Assembly: GCA_016844545.1 (NCBI GenBank)
Contig: JAENJC010000027.1
Location: 1 to 10,472 of the forward strand
Length of the DNA stretch: 10,472 bases
Direction of reading: 5' to 3'
Source: Deltaproteobacteria bacterium
GTDB taxonomy: Bacteria > Desulfobacterota > JAENJC01
The notes under the pieces are model-generated. The model had not been told where the DNA came from. It made no database searches and worked only from the letters and a program-made list of their open reading frames with translations. Numbering within the stretch: position 1 is the stretch's first letter; every line of letters starts with the position of its first letter. A program made the translations under genes and the position numbers. Positions 1 to 4,193 of the stretch are shown here, one piece after another.

Positions 1-218
1 TTTATGAAAACGGCGTATTTAAGCCTCTGGAAAGGGTTTCTTTTGAAGAACATGAAAAGGTTGAAATAAAGGTGCTTTCCGTGGACGACTGGCAGAAGCG
101 GTTTGACCGCATCATAAAGAAGATCCACAAAAAGACCTCCCGCTTTTCTCCCGAAGAGATAGAGGCGGACATTGCCGCCGCCATTAAAGAGGGAAGGGAA
201 GCCAAGCGTGGCCGTTAG
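1..218 (+). CDS. DUF104/AF2212-like antitoxin, 5' end missing
   Basis: The 3' part of an antitoxin gene that begins before the window; the open frame is read from base 3 and ends at TAG 216-218. The visible 71 residues start YENGVFKPLERVSFEE, the typical opening of the DUF104 (AF2212-like) antitoxin family after a short missing N-terminus. They end in a helical tail with SPEEIEADIAAAIKE, also common in this family. Known family role: a small protein that binds and neutralises a PIN-domain RNase encoded immediately downstream. That is the arrangement here, since the next gene starts inside the last codons of this one. Promoter and start codon lie outside the window. Family assignment is from sequence resemblance; the cognate pairing is inferred from the overlap. 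Confidence 0.8.
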   Translation, partial: YENGVFKPLERVSFEEHEKVEIKVLSVDDWQKRFDRIIKKIHKKTSRFSPEEIEADIAAAIKEGREAKRGR

Positions 219-651
219 AGCGGTCATTGACACCAATGTCTGGGTCTCTTCGATTCTCAATCCCACCGGACGTCCAGCCATGTTACGGAAGGCCTTTGAA
301 GAAGGGGCCTTCCATGTCGTTATCTCCGAACCTTTGCTTGAAGAAATAACAGATGTCCTCAGCCGCCCAAAGATAAAGAGCAAACATGAGCTTACGGACG
401 ATGATATCGAGGAACTCCTGACGCTCCTTGACGAACACACGGAATACGCCCTGCTCTCCGGGGATGTAAGCATCTGCACGGACAAGGACGACGATTTCGT
501 CATCGAAACGGCCATAAAAGGAAAGGCGGAATACCTTGTCACAGGCGACGGCGACATAAAACTCGATAAAGATGTCGTTGCGTTCCTGTCAAAATATGGT
601 GTAACGGTCATTTCCATACCAAATTTCCTGAACCTCATTGAAAAAGCCTGA
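208..651 (+). CDS. PIN-domain toxin, COG1569 type (partner of DUF104 antitoxin)
   Basis: A 147-residue PIN-domain protein, probably a ribonuclease toxin. I chose GTG at 208 because a strong purine-rich ribosome binding site (GGAAGGGAA, 192-200) lies 7 nt upstream and the PIN motif VIDTNVW then starts at residue 6. An upstream TTG at 172 would add only sequence that belongs to the antitoxin in another frame. Likely metal-binding acidic residues are D8, E45/E46, D94-D96 and D114 (in VTGDGDI). The C-terminus VISIPNFLNLI is typical of the COG1569 'putative toxin-antitoxin system toxin component, PIN family'. It overlaps the antitoxin gene by 11 nt, so the pair is probably translationally coupled. 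The RNA target is unknown. Confidence 0.85.
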   Translation: MAVRAVIDTNVWVSSILNPTGRPAMLRKAFEEGAFHVVISEPLLEEITDVLSRPKIKSKHELTDDDIEELLTLLDEHTEYALLSGDVSICTDKDDDFVIETAIKGKAEYLVTGDGDIKLDKDVVAFLSKYGVTVISIPNFLNLIEKA

Positions 652-670
652 TTCTACAATCCCTTTTCCA

Positions 671-690
671 AAATCCCCCTCAATCTACCC
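671..690. repeat. Possible degenerate copy of a C-run palindromic element
   Basis: The stretch AAATCCCCCTCAATCTACCC resembles one arm of the palindromic element at 7042-7089, which reads ACCCCCTCTCAATCCCCC on its minus strand. It lies about 20 bp behind the PIN toxin stop codon. Only one arm can be recognised, so this may be a decayed copy or chance. Confidence 0.25.
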
Positions 691-814
691 GCAGGGCACT
701 TGTGCTCCACGAGTATAAACCCTTTTCAAAAGAGCAAAGCTATTATTTCTGACTTCCTTGACTTTGTTTTTTCGCTACAGTTCTAAATCCAGATTAAACT
801 CGCTCTATTAGTGT

Positions 815-843
815 TTGACTCCATATCCCCTATTTGCTAAACT
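815..843 (+). promoter_or_regulatory. Sigma-70-like promoter of the vapBC pair
   Basis: A -35 box TTGACT (815-820, 5 of 6 consensus) and a -10 box TAAACT (838-843, 4 of 6) are separated by exactly 17 bp. Transcription would begin near 850, about 25 nt before the vapB start. The promoter sits inside the inverted repeat at 819-869. Confidence 0.6.
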
Positions 844-869
844 CAAACCAGTAAATACCGGATATGGAG
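819..869. promoter_or_regulatory. Inverted repeat, likely vapBC autoregulatory operator
   Basis: Two 20-bp arms, 819-838 on the plus strand and 869-850 read on the minus strand, match at 17 of 20 positions. Both begin with CTCCATATCC, followed by two differing bases, then TATTT, one differing base, then CT. The arms flank an 11-bp spacer. The left arm overlaps the end of the -35 box and the start of the -10 box; the right arm covers the ribosome binding site GGAGG (866-870). Only the right arm would be transcribed, so a DNA operator is more likely than an RNA hairpin. Many VapB antitoxins repress their own promoters through such repeats; that this one does is inference. Confidence 0.6.
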
Positions 870-875
870 GTTTTC

Positions 876-1100
876 ATGCCTAAAGTTTCTGTTCAAATAC
901 CTGCCGAGGTCAGCAAGGTAATGGCCCAGCACCCAGAGGTAAACTGGAACAGGGTCATAAGCAATACCCTCTGGAACTATGCAAAAAAGATCAGGCTCCT
1001 TGATTCCATAACCTCCAAAAGCAGGCTCACCGATGAGGATGTTGAGGCCATAGGCCATGAAATAAAGGCCGATCTGCTAAAGAGATATCAAGCCGCCTGA
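876..1100 (+). CDS. VapB-like antitoxin
   Basis: A 74-residue protein beginning MPKVSVQIPAEV. I chose ATG 876 because GGAGG (866-870) lies 5 nt upstream; the in-frame ATG at 864 would overlap that ribosome binding site. Residues 1-35 (VSVQIPAEVSKVMAQHPEVNW, then a helix) look like a ribbon-helix-helix DNA-binding domain: a short strand followed by two helices. The C-terminal half (residues 45-74, acidic and basic helix) would be the toxin-binding tail. The stop codon overlaps the start of the PIN gene by one base (TGATG). Expected role: neutralise the toxin and, together with it, repress the promoter at 815-843. The RHH call is from pattern, not a profile search. Confidence 0.75.
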   Translation: MPKVSVQIPAEVSKVMAQHPEVNWNRVISNTLWNYAKKIRLLDSITSKSRLTDEDVEAIGHEIKADLLKRYQAA

Positions 1101-1522
1101 TGAATCTTGTAATTGACACCAACGTCCTTATCTCCGTATTACTCAAGGATTCCGTTACACGGGAGATACTCCTTTTCCCCTCTTTCGAGTTTTTCCTGCC
1201 CGAATATGCCCTTGAGGAGGTCGAAGCCCATAAAGGCCTGATTTCCAAAAGAAGCGGATTAGATGAAGAGGCGATTGATGTCATCTTGTCCCTCTTGTTG
1301 GAAAACATAACTATCATCCCTGCTTCGGAAATAAAACCAAACATAGCAAGAGCCGATAAGCTCATCGGGCACATTGACCCGTTTGATGTTCCTTTTGTCG
1401 CCCTTGCCCTTTCTGTTGAAAACGACGGCATTTGGTCCAATGACAAGCATTTCGAAAATCTCAAAGGGATTAAGGTCTGGAAAACCGCTGACCTTTTTAC
1501 CTTCATAGGAAAAGAAAAATAA
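1100..1522 (+). CDS. VapC-like PIN-domain toxin
   Basis: A 140-residue PIN-domain protein of the PIN_2-like type. It opens MNLVIDTNVLISVLL, carrying the first catalytic Asp (D6). Other likely metal ligands are E39/E40 (ALEEVEAH), D93/D96 (HIDPFDVPFVALAL) and D115 in IWSNDKHF, so the four-acid active site appears complete. The start ATG shares its A with the antitoxin stop (TGATG) and has no convincing ribosome binding site of its own, which implies coupled translation. Expected activity: Mg2+-dependent endoribonuclease that inhibits translation when unopposed. The RNA target cannot be read from the sequence. Confidence 0.85.
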   Translation: MNLVIDTNVLISVLLKDSVTREILLFPSFEFFLPEYALEEVEAHKGLISKRSGLDEEAIDVILSLLLENITIIPASEIKPNIARADKLIGHIDPFDVPFVALALSVENDGIWSNDKHFENLKGIKVWKTADLFTFIGKEK

Positions 1523-1607
1523 CTAATCGGGTACGGGTTCAGATTTCACAAATACAACCGTTCAGTGAGCTAACAATTCAGGTACTACCGAACCCCCCAG
1601 TTAGTTA
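1520..1607. repeat. Imperfect inverted repeat behind vapC
   Basis: TAACTAA (1520-1526) is matched by TTAGTTA (1601-1607), and GGGTTC (1535-1540) by GAACCC (1590-1595), giving roughly 20-nt imperfect arms around about 50 nt. The left arm begins at the vapC stop codon. There is no T-run behind it, so it is not a clear intrinsic terminator; it could be a small palindromic element or a weak 3' structure. Confidence 0.35.
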
Positions 1608-1689
1608 CGTTACAAATAATCTCTCGCTTGTTATCTTGTTTATTGGTAGTTGAGCACATATTCACACTTTTTTCAAGGTTATTTAATAG

Positions 1690-1922
1690 TTCAGTTATCG
1701 TCTTAAATATCAATGGGTTACAGGATCACTAAGAGCAACAAAAAGCAAGATTGTCCATGTAGATCAAGAAAAAGGCAGATTTGTAGGTTTTTAGTCAGGT
1801 CAGCAGAAGCTCCACTATCAAGCATGGAGATTATTGGAAACCCTTATGACCAGCCGCCGGATGATATAAGGTTTACAGCTTCTATTTTGAGGCAGGTGAT
1901 GGAGAGGGGGAAGGAAAGATAG
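1690..1922 (+). pseudogene. Possible frameshifted gene relic, function unknown
   Basis: Two plus-strand frames join plausibly. Bases 1690-1789 read on to KSKIVHVDQEKGRFVGF and then stop. In another frame, 1790-1922 reads LVRSAEAPLSSMEIIG and continues to PDDIRFTASILRQVMERGKER before TAG. Adding one T to the T5 run at 1788-1792 would fuse them into one sensible sequence. There is no in-frame start or ribosome binding site in the first part, so the 5' end is lost if this was ever a gene. An ATG at 1713 opens the second frame but has no upstream Shine-Dalgarno sequence. I do not recognise the product. With 1523-1689 (AT-rich, only the inverted repeat seen) this accounts for the 406-bp gap between TA modules. 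Confidence 0.25.
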
Positions 1923-1928
1923 CAAAGA

Positions 1929-2354
1929 TCACTTGGTATCTTTTAAATAAGCAGTTCCATCCACTACTTTTAAACCCTTGACCCTCTTAAAATGCGAGAT
2001 ATTTCTCGTTATCAGCGGAATAGACCTTGAAAGACACTGCCCAGCAATCAGGACATCTTTCACGCTCAGAGTTTCTCCAGCTTTTGAAAGTGATACATGA
2101 ATTTGAGCTGCTTTCTTAGAGTCTTCGACCGTCCAGTCTAAAGGAACCATCATCGCCAACACATCATCAACAGGTCCAAGCTTCCCTGAGTAGTGGCCGC
2201 CATAATAAAGTTCGTATATTGCAACCGGGGATATGTAAATTTCATGCCTTTTGATCAAGGCAGGAAGGATATCCTGATTCTTATTTTTGCCACGAAGATA
2301 ATCAATAACGATATCTGTGTCTACACAGACAGTGCGGGATTCCAATTTTTCCAT
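1929..2354 (-). CDS. VapC-type PIN-domain toxin
   Basis: A 141-residue PIN protein of the classical VapC type. Key residues: D12 and D14 in VCVDTDIVIDYL, E48 in SPVAIYELYYGG, and D100 in SVKDVLIAGQ. The last motif reads LITRNISHFKRVKGL, where Asn replaces the fourth acidic residue; this TRN-x-x-HF variant is common in VapC families. I keep ATG 2354 because no later start precedes the first catalytic Asp. It overlaps the antitoxin gene by 34 nt and has only a weak GAGG close to the start, so translational coupling is likely. Expected role: endoribonuclease toxin held inactive by the upstream gene's product. It points the same way as the secretion operon but belongs to a separate TA unit. Confidence 0.82.
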   Translation of the reverse strand: MEKLESRTVCVDTDIVIDYLRGKNKNQDILPALIKRHEIYISPVAIYELYYGGHYSGKLGPVDDVLAMMVPLDWTVEDSKKAAQIHVSLSKAGETLSVKDVLIAGQCLSRSIPLITRNISHFKRVKGLKVVDGTAYLKDTK

Positions 2355-2575
2355 GCCTCGTCGAGTTTTTTATTGATTTCTTCAATATTGACGTCCCTCC
2401 AGGCACCCCTTGCCCTCTTAAACGCCTCTTCCGAAACCTTTTCTCTTTTTCTCAAAAATTCGACCTTCAAAAAATGTATCATCTTTACAATCTTTTCCAT
2501 CTCAGATTCAGAGAGATTCTGTATTTCTGACGAGATGATTTCCTTATATGTTTCTCTTGCTTGTCGAACAGACAT
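2321..2575 (-). CDS. Putative antitoxin paired with VapC
   Basis: An 84-residue, highly charged, mostly helical protein with no membrane segment. The start ATG 2575 follows a very strong AAGGAGG (2584-2590) at 8-nt spacing. Residues 15-60 (SSEIQNLSESEMEKIVKMIHFLK and a basic helix) resemble a helical dimerisation part, and the tail ARGAWRDVNIEEINKKLDEAW has the aromatic-acidic pattern usual for toxin-binding ends of VapB antitoxins. I do not recognise the exact family. The antitoxin call rests mainly on size, composition and the 34-nt overlap with the downstream PIN gene. Confidence 0.65.
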   Translation of the reverse strand: MSVRQARETYKEIISSEIQNLSESEMEKIVKMIHFLKVEFLRKREKVSEEAFKRARGAWRDVNIEEINKKLDEAWKNWNPALSV

Positions 2576-2605
2576 ATAATCAGCCTCCTTTTTTAACTTG
2601 CAGCT

Positions 2606-2634
2606 ATATTATCAGGTTTTATTTGCCTGTGCAA
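2606..2634 (-). promoter_or_regulatory. Weak promoter candidate for the third TA pair
   Basis: Read on the minus strand, TTGCAC (2634-2629) and TAATAT (2611-2606) are 17 bp apart, with GATAAT (2613-2608) as an alternative -10 box. Only 3-4 of 6 consensus bases match in each box. It would start transcription about 25 nt upstream of the antitoxin start. I saw no terminator for the secretion operon in 2576-2688, so readthrough into the TA pair is also possible. Confidence 0.3.
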
Positions 2635-2688
2635 CTATGTCGCGGAATGCCTTGGCAGAGAGGGAATTGAGGAAGAAAGCTACGGGCG

Positions 2689-3243
2689 TTATTTATTCGG
2701 TTGACCCGGCGCCTGAGGCTGGGCTCTATATACAAAAACCCAGTCGCTGTATTTTGCCTTTCCTTCAAAATCCCTATAGACAAAAGGGAAGTTTGAAACC
2801 TTCAAAGGTTCGTCATTGCTTGCGCTACGGACCCCCATCATCCTTTTGCTTGCAGGATCAGCAAAAATAATCCAGTCTGCCTTCCCGGTCATTGGGTCTT
2901 TATATATCTTTCTGAGGCTTCTCTTTGGCGCCATAGAAAACTTCGATTTCAGCAGCTCCTCAAGGTTCTCAGGATACAGTCCCTGCCCGCCGTGTTTCTG
3001 CGCAGTCCATTTGTAATATTGCTCTATCCCCTTCCTTATCTGGTCTCCGCGAAAAAGGAGCTCTTCTTCTTTTTCCCGTTTTGCAGCTGTGCTCCAGTAT
3101 GCGCCGGTCTTGGAAAGGGCAATCCCCATGACGACTACGAGCATCATGACCGCAATATAGGTAAAGCCCCCTGATCCTTTATGCCCTTTAGGGTACTGAC
3201 CACTGACCATTGTTTTATTACCATTCATTATACGGCGTCCCAT
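2689..3243 (-). CDS. Pseudopilin of the FTY type (minor pseudopilin-like)
   Basis: A 184-residue prepilin-like protein. The processing site GSGG/FTYIAVMM is followed by a hydrophobic segment (residues 27-45), then the helix-forming stretch AKREKEEELLFRGDQIRKGIEQYY and a globular C-terminus with YPENLEELL and KIYKDPMTG. The glutamate normally found at mature position +5 is Ala here (A31), a trait I recall for the FTYL-type pseudopilin family that sits beside GspG in such operons. Start choice is uncertain: ATG 3243 overlaps the upstream gene by 26 nt, exactly as in the previous gene pair, but ATG 3228 and ATG 3210 are in frame and the last gives a normal 15-residue leader. None has a good ribosome binding site. 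It would be cleaved by a prepilin peptidase and join the pseudopilus tip or body. Confidence 0.8.
   Translation of the reverse strand: MGRRIMNGNKTMVSGQYPKGHKGSGGFTYIAVMMLVVVMGIALSKTGAYWSTAAKREKEEELLFRGDQIRKGIEQYYKWTAQKHGGQGLYPENLEELLKSKFSMAPKRSLRKIYKDPMTGKADWIIFADPASKRMMGVRSASNDEPLKVSNFPFVYRDFEGKAKYSDWVFVYRAQPQAPGQPNK
3195..3208. repeat. Two 7-bp tandem repeats at the third pseudopilin start
   Basis: Two exact copies of ACTGACC (GGTCAGT on the coding strand) lie immediately behind the ATG at 3210 and encode part of VSGQYP. The same heptamer occurs in the tract at 4155-4185, so this looks like a short relative of those tracts. Confidence 0.55.
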
Positions 3244-3634
3244 TTAAGGCAATAAGGTCACTCCCGCTATGGACATCAAAGATACTCCCCTCGCCGTCAT
3301 CTGGCGGGACAGTGATCCATGTCTCCGCTGACTTCGTAAACGGGTCTTCCGGAACCTTCCTTATGTATCTGTTATCTACAAGCTCCTGCAAATTATCAGG
3401 ATACTTCCCTTTGTCTCCATAATACTGATCTATGACGTCCCTCAGGGTAAAAAGATTCTCCTTCAAGACCGCCTCTCTGGCCCTTATCGTATATTGCTGA
3501 AATTGAGGCTGTGCAATCGCTGCAAGTATCCCGATAAGCGTCATCACTATCATCAATTCTATGAGAGTGAAACCTCGATTGGTGGCCGGTTTGCTGACCC
3601 CCGATCTTTCACCATTCTTTATAAGGCGTTCCAT
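3218..3634 (-). CDS. GspG-like major pseudopilin (second copy)
   Basis: A 138-residue GspG/PulG-type pseudopilin. The 21-residue leader ends in RG, and cleavage would expose FTLIELMIVMTLIGILAAIA, a canonical class III site with Glu at +5 (E26). The hydrophobic N-terminal helix (22-41) is followed by VLKENLFTLRDVIDQYY, YPDNLQELV, a DPF motif and the C-terminal DVHSGSDLIALNGTPYNEW typical of GspG. Length is normal for the family. ATG 3634 lies 26 nt inside the end of the upstream pseudopilin gene, with AGGA 4 nt before it. Expected role: a subunit of the periplasmic pseudopilus pushed by the GspE ATPase. With the preceding gene it looks like an old tandem duplication that has diverged. Confidence 0.9.
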   Translation of the reverse strand: MERLIKNGERSGVSKPATNRGFTLIELMIVMTLIGILAAIAQPQFQQYTIRAREAVLKENLFTLRDVIDQYYGDKGKYPDNLQELVDNRYIRKVPEDPFTKSAETWITVPPDDGEGSIFDVHSGSDLIALNGTPYNEW

Positions 3635-4193
3635 CTAATCCTGTTTCCTCGCTTTTTGAATAGACATCGTACACATCATCCCCTTCCTTCGGGCTGTCCG
3701 CGTCGCTGTCGTAAGACCTGAGCCCCCAGCTATTTTCCAGGTCTATGGTTTTGTCAGGGTTCATTGGATCCCTCGGTATCCTTCTCAAAAACCTTATCTT
3801 TGCCCCGGACTTTGGAGATTTTATGTCATCCACTCCCTCTGCCAGTATGGATAAAGATTTTGGATAACCGTTCCCCCCAAGCTCCGGCCTTATCCTTCCT
3901 TCGTCGTAGGCCTTTTTATATTCATCTATAGCAGTCCTTATCGTCCGTAGATCTCTTCTAAGCTCAAATTCCCTGGCCCTCTTTGCAGTCACCGTTGTAA
4001 GAGGCATCACTATCGAGGCCAGTATCCCCAGAATGGCCATGGTAATAATGAGCTCTATCAGCGTAACACCTTTATTGCTTGAGACGTGAGACGTGAGCGC
4101 AGCAGAAGTTGTGTCCGAGCCTCTGAACTTATGAACTTCTGATCTTCTGCTCCCTGATCCCCGACCACTGACCCCTGACCACTGGTTTCTCAC
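3609..4193 (-). CDS. GspG-like pseudopilin with a repeat-derived long leader
   Basis: A 194-residue GspG-type pseudopilin. The processing site is KG/VTLIELIITMAILGILASIV with Glu at +5 (E47), followed by a long helix (AREFELRRDLRTIRTAIDEY) and a C-terminus ending GTPYKEW. The leader before the cleavage site is 42 residues, two to four times the usual length, and is encoded by the degenerate tandem repeats at 4081-4186. The start is GTG 4191-4193, overlapping the secretin stop by 4 nt (GTGA). No other ATG, GTG or TTG occurs in frame before the pilin motif, so the leader must be translated if the gene is used. Mature +1 is Val rather than Phe. Expected role: pseudopilus subunit, perhaps major or minor beside the second copy. 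Confidence 0.87.
   Translation of the reverse strand: MRNQWSGVSGRGSGSRRSEVHKFRGSDTTSAALTSHVSSNKGVTLIELIITMAILGILASIVMPLTTVTAKRAREFELRRDLRTIRTAIDEYKKAYDEGRIRPELGGNGYPKSLSILAEGVDDIKSPKSGAKIRFLRRIPRDPMNPDKTIDLENSWGLRSYDSDADSPKEGDDVYDVYSKSEETGLDGTPYKEW
4081..4186. repeat. Degenerate 7/8-bp tandem-repeat tract with inverted halves, translated
   Basis: GAGACGT occurs twice in tandem (4081-4094). From 4121 to 4185 runs a series of 7- and 8-bp units such as CTGAACTT, CCTGATC, CCACTGA and CCCTGAC, which read GGTCAGT/GGTCAGG/AGTTCAGA-like on the coding strand. The two halves pair: AGCAGAAG (4101-4108) with CTTCTGCT (4144-4151), and CAGAAGTT (4103-4110) with AACTTCTG (4134-4141). The tract begins 1-2 codons after the pseudopilin GTG start and ends just before the pilin motif. 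Confidence 0.7.

Noticed and set aside
1027..1506. 159-codon minus-strand ORF opposite vapC
   Set aside because: It lies antisense to a clear PIN-domain gene, shows no domain-like pattern and has biased composition expected of a shadow frame.
1924..1943. Terminator between the relic and the third vapC (AAAGAT/ATCTTT)
   Set aside because: The stem is only 6 AT-rich base pairs with a short T run; too weak to call.
2615..2700. Minus-strand peptide ending SAKAFRDIVAQANKT
   Set aside because: It looks protein-like for about 25 residues but has no start and lies just behind the pseudopilin stop; too short to support a gene or relic.
2598..2870. 90-codon plus-strand ORF beginning at TTG
   Set aside because: It runs antisense into the third pseudopilin gene and has no ribosome binding site or recognisable domain.
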